From Capsaspora owczarzaki ATCC 30864 (taxonomy: Eukaryota > Opisthokonta > Filasterea), in assembly GCF_000151315.2 (NCBI RefSeq), contig NW_011887294.1, positions 1,278,601 to 1,342,600 on the forward strand: a stretch of 64,000 nucleotides of DNA, read 5' to 3'. Positions 46,777 through 55,156 of this stretch are shown piece after piece (positions within the stretch are counted from its first letter, which is position 1; each line of letters starts with the position of its first letter). Both the position numbers and the translations under genes were made by a program. The notes below the pieces were generated by a model that ran no database searches, was not told the DNA's origin, and saw only the letters and a list, made by a program, of their open reading frames with translations.

Positions 46777-47571
46777 NNNNNNNNNNNNNNNNNNNNNNNN
46801 NNNNNNNNNNNNNNNNNNNNNNNNNNNNNNNNNNNNNNNNNNNNNNNNNNNNNNNNNNNNNNNNNNNNNNNNNNNNNNNNNNNNNNNNNNNNNNNNNNNN
46901 NNNNNNNNNNNNNNNNNNNNNNNNNNNNNNNNNNNNNNNNNNNNNNNNNNNNNNNNNNNNNNNNNNNNNNNNNNNNNNNNNNNNNNNNNNNNNNNNNNNN
47001 NNNNNNNNNNNNNNNNNNNNNNNNNNNNNNNNNNNNNNNNNNNNNNNNNNNNNNNNNNNNNNNNNNNNNNNNNNNNNNNNNNNNNNNNNNNNNNNNNNNN
47101 NNNNNNNNNNNNNNNNNNNNNNNNNNNNNNNNNNNNNNNNNNNNNNNNNNNNNNNNNNNNNNNNNNNNNNNNNNNNNNNNNNNNNNNNNNNNNNNNNNNN
47201 NNNNNNNNNNNNNNNNNNNNNNNNNNNNNNNNNNNNNNNNNNNNNNNNNNNNNNNNNNNNNNNNNNNNNNNNNNNNNNNNNNNNNNNNNNNNNNNNNNNN
47301 NNNNNNNNNNNNNNNNNNNNNNNNNNNNNNNNNNNNNNNNNNNNNNNNNNNNNNNNNNNNNNNNNNNNNNNNNNNNNNNNNNNNNNNNNNNNNNNNNNNN
47401 NNNNNNNNNNNNNNNNNNNNNNNNNNNNNNNNNNNNNNNNNNNNNNNNNNNNNNNNNNNNNNNNNNNNNNNNNNNNNNNNNNNNNNNNNNNNNNNNNNNN
47501 NNNNNNNNNNNNNNNNNNNNNNNNNNNNNNNNNNNNNNNNNNNNNNNNNNNNNNNNNNNNNNNNNNNNNNN
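46777..47571. other. Assembly gap of 795 N
   Basis: Unknown sequence; its stated length may be an estimate. It must hold at least part of the sulfate transporter whose first exon ends at 47817, and possibly a last exon of the receptor. Confidence 0.95.
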
Positions 47572-47816
47572 TGAACAACGTGCAACAGACAAAAAGCAGC
47601 ACCAAAAAGTGGGGAAAGCAAGAAGAGTCGGAGAGCGGGGGCGGGGCGGCGGTTCGGGTGAAAGTGTCATGTGGCTGAGCGTTCATTGTCCCCGACAAAT
47701 CATGTGGCAGAGCGTTGACGTTTTGGCAGCATATAGAAAAAAAAAAAAGGAGGCATCTCCAAAAAAAAATCGAAACCTCCTTAAGTTCGCATGATGATGA
47801 TGGGAAAGTTAGTCAC

Positions 47817-48002
47817 CTTGCGCTTGTACTTTGGCAGCCACTTTGTGATCGGGAAGGTATTTTTGAGAGACTTGATGGCATATTCCCGGGTGGCCTCGGG
47901 GGTGCAGCCCTCGCGACGTTTGCGCAAAAAAGCGGCGAATTCGTCTTGAACGGAGGGCTGGTCGAACGTTGTTGGCAGCGAGCTGGGCTGGGTGGAAGTC
48001 AT
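47817..48002 (-). CDS. First exon of a SulP/SLC26-type anion (sulfate) transporter, remainder in gap
   Basis: 62 codons from MTSTQPSSLPTTFDQ to a phase-0 donor (CGCAAG/GTGACT). The end of the exon, LKNTFPITKWLPKYKRK, is the typical cytosolic approach to the first transmembrane helix of SulP transporters (FPxxxWLPKYxxx), and an N-terminal segment like FAAFLRKRREGCTPEATRE precedes it. No membrane segment is visible because sequence up to the gap (47572-47816) reads as intron. The assignment therefore rests on this short motif plus the divergent neighbour, the sulfate-reducing fusion enzyme. A complete SulP protein needs about 2 kb more coding sequence than the gap length offers, so either the gap is underestimated or the gene is incomplete. 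Confidence 0.6.
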
Positions 48003-48307
48003 TGCGATCGTCCGGACAAAAAGGCTGCCGCGAGGTTTGGTGCTGCAACTGCTGATGCTGATCTGCTAGCCAAATGCTGAAATATGATTGTGGAGGCTGT
48101 GTATGCGAGGATGGATCTCGAAGCAAATGCTGGAGCACGAGAACACAAAAAAGAAAAAAAAAAAAAAAGAAAGAGGGAAAAACAAAATGTACAAAACAGG
48201 ACTGATCTAGGGAAAAGTGCAGCAAAGTAGTCAGTGGCTGTAACCCAAATTCCCCAATAAAGTTCACAAAAAGCTGCTACCGAATGCGCCTTGTCGGAAG
48301 CACGAGT

Positions 48308-48344
<37 letters not shown>

Positions 48345-49549
48345 CCAATTCAAAAAGCCTCATTTTCCGCTCGTCATCGCCTCGCTGGTGCAAGGGAGGA
48401 AGAGCGAGACCGCTCGCTGAAGTTGCTGCTCAGATTTTTGGTGCGCGCGCGCTGTCGGTTTTGGCACATCCGGCTTCAGCCACTTCAGCCACTTTTTGTT
48501 TTCGCTTTTCACAGGCCGAGGCGCGGAAGCAAACCTTTTTTTTTTTTTTTTTTTTTTTTTGATTATTATTTAAAGTTTATCGACAGAGGTGAGATAAAAA
48601 CTCAGGCGACTACTTGCAAAGAACGTGTGTTTCAGCTGACCCTCTGAAACTCACTTTGGCGCGCGGCGATTGGCCGAAACTTACGCCGCTCGTTTTTGAA
48701 TTTATTTTTGGAGTTGGTCGTTTCCGCTCCCGGTTGACTCGTGCGTGTGCAACGCGCGTTGAAAGAGGCGCAAAGGGAGGGGCGGGGGGGGGGCCAACAA
48801 GTGACAGGAGCAAAGACGGTGGTGGTGAGGGGGAGAGCAGGTCGGCTGTGAATGGTGGTGGGTTGGCCCGCCCGTTTCCAAGCGGATCTCGTGCTGCAGT
48901 TGTTTTTTCCATTCAAGTGCGATGGAGCCGGCCTTTGCGGTCCGCCATGCTCGATACTAATTTTCACCCTTCACCACAATGATTGTTAATCGTCATCGCT
49001 TTTTTTTTTGTTTCTTGAAGAGTAGAAACACGTTGCAAAGTTCCAAACTGTCGCTGAACATTTGACAGTCTTTATTATTTTTGTATTTTTTGACCACAGT
49101 TTCCGTTTCATGTAAGGCCTTTTTGTTTTTGGATTGGTCGTCGCTTGACCTCCACCCTCGAATAGGAGAGCAGCATTGGTTGAAGCACTTTGCACTCTCG
49201 CTGCAGCACAATGGGGGGGGGGTCGGTGCACGCCGAGCTCCAGAGGGAAGAAAGCGGCGACAAAAGCACGAGACCGGCGATTTCGAGCTCACAGTGACTC
49301 GTTTTGGATGTCCTCGTGGTCTCCGACGACTCACAGTGGCGAAAATGTTACCCCGTATATTTTGCCGCATCATCGTCGTTTTCATCATTTTTCATCATTT
49401 GCATTATTATCAACATCATCTTCTTCTTGTCCTCCTTCTTTGAAAGTCGAGCTGTTGTTACTTTTCACTCACTGCCAGTTCCTTCCGCTTTTTTTTCTTT
49501 CTTCTCTTCTGATTTTCACTCAACACGACTCGCGTCCGCAGAAAACAAA
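48003..49549. promoter_or_regulatory. Divergent region between the sulfate transporter and the sulfate-reduction fusion
   Basis: 1.5 kb between two outward-facing genes, holding both promoters. It carries a T36 run (48309-48344), a T25 run (48536-48560) and further T/A runs. Just before the downstream ATG, a pyrimidine-rich stretch ends GTCCGCAG/AAAACAAAATG, which looks like a 3' splice site, so a 5' UTR intron is possible. Confidence 0.4.
48309..48344. repeat. T36 homopolymer
   Basis: Uninterrupted run of 36 T, the longest mononucleotide tract in the window. Confidence 0.95.
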
Positions 49550-51553
49550 ATGTCCACTCCCGTCGTCACGCTCGATGAGCGCATCGCTCAGTTCAAGGTT
49601 GATGTCGAGCGCTACCTGGCCGACTACATTGACTCGCCCTCGCAGATTGTGCTTGCCTCGGCCTGGCTCATTTCCGACAATGTCATTCTGGACTTGTGGC
49701 ACCGCTTCTTCCCGAACGCGCTTCCGTCCATTGTTGGCGTCGACACGCTGCACCTCTTCCCCGAGACACACGCCGTTGTTGACGAGATTGCCGCTCGCTA
49801 CAACGTCAAGCCGCTGGTTGTCAAGCCCGAGGGCTGCGAGACGCTGGCCGACTTTGTTTCCAAGTTTGGCACGCACGAGACGCTGTCGCACGCTGCCTTC
49901 GACGCGCATTCCAAGATTGATCCCCTGACTGGCGCGTTCGACCAGCTCAAGAAGCGCGTGGCCATCACTGGTCGTCGCGCCGACCAGGGCAATGCCCGCG
50001 TTACCCTCGCCGTTTGGGAGGAGGACAAGAAGACCTTCAACCCCTTGGCCGACTGGTCGTGGCAGGACGTCACCGAGTACACCCTCATTCGCCGCGTGCC
50101 CTACAACGCCTTGCACCGCGTCCTGTCGGTCAGCGACACGTATGTCGCCCCTGTCGACCGCGACAAGCCCCACCTCGCCAAGTTCCGTCACGTGCAGCTG
50201 GCCCTGCCCTACTTTGCCTACGACCAGGATGCCATCAAGGCGCACGGCAAGTTTGTCTACGTGTGGAAGTCGTTTGGCGACACGCACACCACCGTCCCTG
50301 TCGAGCTGGACAAGTCTGAGCGCGCTGGTCGCTTTGTCGGCCGCGAGCAGACCGAGTGCGGCATCCACACCCGCATTGCCCCGAAGGGCGTCCCGCACGG
50401 CGGCATTCTGATCAACCGAGTCCTCGCTGCCAACGACCCCAAGATTGCCGAGCTTCGCGCCGCCGCCAAGCACAAGATTGTCCTGACCGAGCGCCAGACC
50501 TGCGACGCCGAGCTCATTGCCAACGGCGGCTTCTCCCCGCTCACTGGCTTCCTCGACCTCAAGGCGTACGAGAAGGTCGTCCACACGATGCGTCTGCCCG
50601 AAGAGCAGCTCTTTGGCCTGCCCATCACGCTCGACACTGACAACGAGGAAATCCAGGAGGGTGACATTGTCGAGCTCGTTGACGACCTCACCAACGGCCA
50701 GTTCTTCATCCAAGTCGACAGCAAGTGGGTGCCCAACCGCACCACCGAGTCTGTCAAGTGCTTTGGCACTGCCTCGCTCGAGCACCCTTCGGCCTTCCAC
50801 CTTTTGACCGAGAAGAAAAAGTACAACATTGGCGGCCCCCTCTGGGCCACCGCTCTCCCCAAGCGTGACTGGGTTGTGTGCCGCACTCCTGCCGAAGTTC
50901 GCGCCACCAAGACTGCCGGCCGAAACCTGGTCGCCTTCCAATCCCGCAACCCCCTGCACAAGGCCCATGTCGCCATGTTCCTGCAAGTCGCCTCCGAGTT
51001 CAAGGCCGACGTCATGGTCCATCCCGTGGTTGGCCCCACCAAGGGCGACGACGTCCCACCCCAAGTCCGCAAGCAGGTCTACGACGTGCTCGCAGCCAAG
51101 CTCACCAACGTGCACTTTGACTACCTGCCCTACTCGATGCTGGTCGCCGGTCCCCGCGAGGCTCTTCAGCACATTATCATTCGCAAGAACTACGGCTGCA
51201 CGCACATGATTGTCGGCCGCGACCACGCTGGTTGCAAGGATGCCTCGGGCAAGGACTTTTATGGCCCCTGGGACGCCCAGGAGCTCCTCAAGCCCCTTCA
51301 AAAGGAGCTCGGCATCGACATGGTTGCCTTCCGCGACCAAGTCTACGTCCAGGAGGAGAATCGCTACATGAGCGGCGATGAGGCCAAGGAGAAGGGCTTC
51401 ACTCCCTTGAGCATTTCCGGCACCAAGTTCCGCTCCATGCTCTTGTCTGGCGAGGACATTCCCGAGTGGTTTGCCTACCCCGATGTTATTACCGTGCTCC
51501 GCAAGTGGGCTCAACAACAGCAGCAACAATCTGTTGCATCGGCTGCCCAATAA
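49550..51553 (+). CDS. PAPS (or APS) reductase - ATP sulfurylase fusion enzyme
   Basis: Intronless coding region, 667 residues, start MSTPVVTLDERIAQF. Residues 1-280 are a CysH/Met16-type reductase: SAWLISDNVILDLW (PP-loop region), VDTLHLFPETH, AITGRRADQGNAR and the catalytic-cysteine motif TECGIH with Cys270. No CC pairs are seen, so it is the type without a 4Fe-4S cluster, like yeast PAPS reductase. From residue 283 (HGGILINRVLA) a full ATP sulfurylase follows: PUA-like domain, GGFSPLTGFL, the nucleotidyl-transfer motif QSRNPLHKAH (464-473), VVGPTKGDDVP, GRDHAGC and a C-terminal ISGTKFRSML. There is no APS-kinase domain and no fungal allosteric extension. ATP sulfurylase makes APS; the reductase makes sulfite from PAPS or APS with thioredoxin. 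Fusing non-consecutive steps would leave a kinase to act in between, unless the N-domain uses APS directly. Confidence 0.94.
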   Translation: MSTPVVTLDERIAQFKVDVERYLADYIDSPSQIVLASAWLISDNVILDLWHRFFPNALPSIVGVDTLHLFPETHAVVDEIAARYNVKPLVVKPEGCETLADFVSKFGTHETLSHAAFDAHSKIDPLTGAFDQLKKRVAITGRRADQGNARVTLAVWEEDKKTFNPLADWSWQDVTEYTLIRRVPYNALHRVLSVSDTYVAPVDRDKPHLAKFRHVQLALPYFAYDQDAIKAHGKFVYVWKSFGDTHTTVPVELDKSERAGRFVGREQTECGIHTRIAPKGVPHGGILINRVLAANDPKIAELRAAAKHKIVLTERQTCDAELIANGGFSPLTGFLDLKAYEKVVHTMRLPEEQLFGLPITLDTDNEEIQEGDIVELVDDLTNGQFFIQVDSKWVPNRTTESVKCFGTASLEHPSAFHLLTEKKKYNIGGPLWATALPKRDWVVCRTPAEVRATKTAGRNLVAFQSRNPLHKAHVAMFLQVASEFKADVMVHPVVGPTKGDDVPPQVRKQVYDVLAAKLTNVHFDYLPYSMLVAGPREALQHIIIRKNYGCTHMIVGRDHAGCKDASGKDFYGPWDAQELLKPLQKELGIDMVAFRDQVYVQEENRYMSGDEAKEKGFTPLSISGTKFRSMLLSGEDIPEWFAYPDVITVLRKWAQQQQQQSVASAAQ

Positions 51554-51953
51554 TTGAATTTTGTTGTGTTGAGAAGGCTGTTTTTTTTTTGTGTGAACTG
51601 GTCGTGTTGTTTTCTGTAGTCTAGATATATTTTTCAATGTTTCTGGGCGCCTTGCAGCGTTTGTTCATTGAGGAGGGTGGGGTTAGGGGGATGGGTTTCT
51701 GCTTTGGTTTCTGCTTTTGGTTTCTGGGTTACTGAGTGTGACCAAGGGCATGTGGCAATCGAAGTGCAGCATCGAAGTAGAGCAGAGGAAGCGTAAGAGA
51801 GAGAAAAGAGAGGTAAGGGAACAAGAGGGTGAGCAACGGCAGAACGTCATTCGATGGGACATTCTGTGCCATCGCAATCAAATTGTCCTTGAGCTCGAAT
51901 GCTTCGAGTGCCTCGATTTTTGTCAATACACGCTCGGTCGAGGCGGATTATAA
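51554..51953. other. Convergent 3' spacer after the sulfate-reduction gene
   Basis: 400 bases with a T10 run (51581-51590) and a repeated TGGTTTCTGCTTT phrase near 51700. No poly(A) hexamer of canonical form and no gene. Confidence 0.4.
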
Positions 51954-54172
51954 TCAGTCTGTGTACACTGACAGCCGATGGAAAAAAAAGGGGGCAAGGC
52001 GCTTGACGTCGTTGCCCATGAGCACGACAACCCGGCCGTCCGGATCACTCTTGCACACCTCGCGGGACCACTCGCGGTTGGCCTTTGCGCGTGTGATCGG
52101 GTTCTTCGCCGTGCTGTGGGTGCCCGTAATGCACAGAACAAATAGCATGGAGAATTCCTTGGCGAAGTCTGACTTGTCAAACGCGGCAAACATCCTTCGA
52201 ATGTGACCATGCACTGTCACTGCACTGTCAGAGAAGACGACGTGGTCTTGGATCTGCAAAAAAACTTTCATCGGTTTGCTCTTTGGAATGCGGACGGCAA
52301 ACCGCAGATCGACGTGCGGCGTTGCGGGAGCCGATAACAAGACAACCGCCGGCAGGTTTTTCAGACTGAAAGACACCAACGGACGGTCAAGAGCCAGCTC
52401 TTTGTAGGCATGTACATCCAGCTGCGGGGTATGAACTGCGTCCATCGACATGAATTGCCTCGTCTCCGTCATGACTTCGTACCCGTCTACCTGCAGCTGA
52501 ATCTCGTACCTGAGAAAGTCGGCAGCGGCCTCGCCCGCGGCGCCGTCGAGCACTGTGTGGAGCTCGAGACCGAGCAGCATGCCGAGGCGAAGCGTGCCTC
52601 CTTTCCGTTGAAGTGCAGCCATGCGACTCGCAAGCGACAGTGCCACCGCTGCTTCGCATGCAAAGCCATCGCCGCCAGTGCGCATCGGAAACTCAACCAG
52701 TCGCCGGACAAACTGCGTCCAGCCTGCTTCGCAATGACTCAGACATTGGTCGAGAAGTGGGAGCGGCATGTGAATGTACATGTCGGGGCCCTCATCCACA
52801 GGCGTTGTGGCAAGCACTCCTTCCATCGTAAGGTCGTGCACGGTCACGGGCCCGATGGGGGTGTCCGCAGAGACGGGCACACATGAAAGCGAGAGTTGAA
52901 CGAGCTCGAGTAGCCCATCCTCGCCGAGACTGCCAGCGCGCTCTCTGGGCTTGTAGCGTCGGAAGATGTCATCCAAGACGCGCAAGGCACTATGTGGTGC
53001 AGCTGGGTTTTCAAAGGAGATCGTGGCGGCCGCGTCCGCAAGCGACTGGATCAGCACTGGAACGCCACCCATGTCGCCCAGCAGCCGCTTGGCACCATCA
53101 TGTGTTAGCCAGCTTTGGTGGATCGAGTGGTGGTGCGAGCCAAACAGGTGCTGCGCCAAATTGAGGTCGAGCGGCTGGAGAGGAAGCGAGCAAACCTTGT
53201 GCTGCGTTGAGTGCAGCGTGATACCAGCGTGAGAGGTTCCCGTCGTCAGAAGGACGACCAAGTTACGCGTCTGACGCAGGTTGTACTGGAGGATGTCTTC
53301 CAGCTGCACCTTGAGGATGTCGACGGCCTCGATAAACTCAACCTTGACCGCGAGCCGCTCTATGGCGAGCTGGAACTCGTCGACGTGAACGAAGAGTAGC
53401 GCAATCTGGTCGGCGGCAATCTGGCGGTTGTGCCGGTGGCGGACAAAGATCTCGTCGAGGACCTGTCTGGTATTCCACACCCCCTCAGTGTCGCAGAAGG
53501 TACTGTTTTCGCGAGCGCCCTTCGTGGTTGTGTTGAGCAGACCGCGTGCAGCCAAGCGAACGGCTAGAATTCGACCCCGCCTGTGCTTGCTGGTCTCCTC
53601 GACCTCCACGTTGTCGCCCAGACCGTTGAAGTCGATGAATATGTAGTGGGTGTTCTTCAGCAGATTGAGCAGTTCTTGCGGTTGGACGAGAAGGTTGGGA
53701 AGGCCCACCTCGGCCCATGTAGTGACGTTTTTGAGAATTCTCTGCATTTCGTCGAGCGCGTGAAACCCGAACGAAGACTTACCCATCCCACTGATGGTAG
53801 TGAGTTGCAGCAGGGGAAAGCGGTTACGACGATCACCAGACCTCTGTTTCTCATCGAACGAGAATGCAACGGCCTTCAGCAGCTCGTAGATCGCGCTGAG
53901 TCGGGGTTGGAATGACTCCCGCCTCTTGGGGAATTGCTGCTCGACAAACGGGTGCCCATGCAAGCGCGTGATCACCTCGGACATCGTGGGCTGCGGCAGC
54001 TGCGGCGGCTGTATTCCAGCACATGCTGTTAAAATGAGTGTAGTCATCCTCGAAATCTCAGCAACATGCAATGCCAACTCACCGTGATACCCATTCGGCT
54101 CAAGAGGGCGATAAACTCTTCCGGCGGCATCGAAGCCTTCAGTTGCCCCATCACTTCGTCTGGGGTTGGCAT
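51954..54172 (-). CDS. P-loop NTPase of the RHS/Crinkler-like type
   Basis: Two exons (54091-54172, 51954-54025) with a 65-nt intron, phase 1; 717 residues starting MPTPDEVMGQLKASMPPEEF. Walker A is GMGKS at 107-111 within LTTISGMGKSSFGFHAL; Walker B is LLFVHVDEFQ (DE at 243-244); a sensor-like strand VVLLTTGTSHAG follows. This is the layout of the large P-loop ATPases found in retrotransposon-hot-spot (RHS) and Crinkler proteins of protists and fungi: a helical N-terminus, GxGKS, hDEFQ, then ...TTGTS. The C-terminal third contains no motif I recognise (VRIPKSKPMKVFLQIQDHVVF). No signal peptide. Such genes are usually multicopy and variable. The function here is unknown, and the family assignment is by pattern only. 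The strand and a second donor (GTGAGT eight bases on) were tested; only the GTATCA donor keeps frame. Confidence 0.62.
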
Positions 54173-54395
54173 TCTCTTCTGTATGTTTGGTTGCGGCAAT
54201 GCGAATTTTTTTGGGTTTGTTTATTATTATATTTCTTTGGTTCGGTTAGGGTTTCCTCCGTCTTCCCGTCTCTCTTTTTGCACATGCTCGTTGCTTCACG
54301 TGCCTTCTTTTGTCAACGTTCGACTCCCGTTGACCAGCATCTGTGGGCCACTGCCGCTCCTTTTTTTTCTTTTTCTTTTTTGTTTTGAAACCGTC

Positions 54396-54896
54396 TCAAT
54401 TGAAACCGTTTGATTGAAATTTGAACAAGAAAAGTTCCCCTCCCCTCACAGTGCTCCCAAAAGAAGTATTCAGAACGTCTTCACTATTCATGTCTGAAGA
54501 GCGATGAATCGGCTCCGGAGAAAGAGAAAGAAGAGCCAAGATCAGTTTAAAAAAAAAATCGAGAAAATAAAAACAAGAAAGAAACACGAAAAACCCCTTC
54601 CCGCCTTCAGCACGCATCCATGTGTGCAGTGAGCAGTCCCATTCATTACGGAAGGTACAAGTGAACTCACATTCAAATGGGCGGCAAATACGTGAGCTTG
54701 CCAATTCACTTGAAAGAGGACTGTGCGACCAGAATTGGAAATCGACTGAATTTCCAAATCGCCCAGCTCTAGTTGATTCTTTCATTTCCAGTTGAATACC
54801 CCCACTACAGCAGCTTGATTTCTTGATGCGGGAGAAGATGCGCTCGACGACAAGAGCGAGTGTGACGACGAGTGCTGCGATTGATGCGACGTCCAT
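54396..54896 (-). CDS. Small single-pass membrane protein, unknown
   Basis: Start MDVASIAALVVTLALVVERIF gives one hydrophobic helix (residues 5-18), then a basic SRIKKSSCCSGGIQLEMK. Two forms are possible: an unspliced ORF of 166 residues, or a spliced form of 107 (exons 54671-54896 and 54396-54493) using a strong donor GAAT/GTGAGT and acceptor CTTCAG. The 177-nt intron is a multiple of three without stops, so both forms share the same end (LFLFKFQSNGFN). No homologue is recognised. It lies between the NTPase and the glycosyltransferase with its own ATG close to T-rich DNA. It could be a variable accessory gene or a chance ORF. Confidence 0.4.
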   Translation of the reverse strand: MDVASIAALVVTLALVVERIFSRIKKSSCCSGGIQLEMKESTRAGRFGNSVDFQFWSHSPLSSELASSRICRPFECEFTCTFRNEWDCSLHTWMRAEGGKGFFVFLSCFYFLDFFFKLILALLSLSPEPIHRSSDMNSEDVLNTSFGSTVRGGELFLFKFQSNGFN

Positions 54897-55156
54897 TGCG
54901 AAGCGAAATTCTGATCATCTAAATTTTTTTTTTTTTTTTTTTGTTAGATCGTTTTTTTTTTGTTGAATCACGTCCGCACGACAGCAACCACGCTATCGCA
55001 TCCAGGTTTCCAGATGAGGAATGCCCTTCGTTCAACCCTGCCACGATCCTTCTGTTTGTTTCATTTCCTGTTGCTTTTGACTTTTGCTGTTTTCTGAGAT
55101 TTTTTCGAATGATCGCTTTTTGTTGTTACTCTTTTTTTTTTTTTTTTTCTCTTTTT

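Noticed and set aside
46666-47794. Apparent ORFs running through the gap
   Set aside because: They exist only because the N run contains no stop codons.
50400-51553. Fungal-type ATP sulfurylase with C-terminal APS-kinase-like allosteric domain
   Set aside because: The protein ends soon after FRSMLLSGEDIPEWF; no kinase P-loop or extra domain follows.
49520-51637. 705-codon minus-strand ORF opposite the reductase-sulfurylase gene
   Set aside because: It is the antisense shadow of a strongly biased, GC-rich coding frame; its sequence (LLLL, GVGQ-type repeats) has no family features, while the plus strand carries two complete enzymes.
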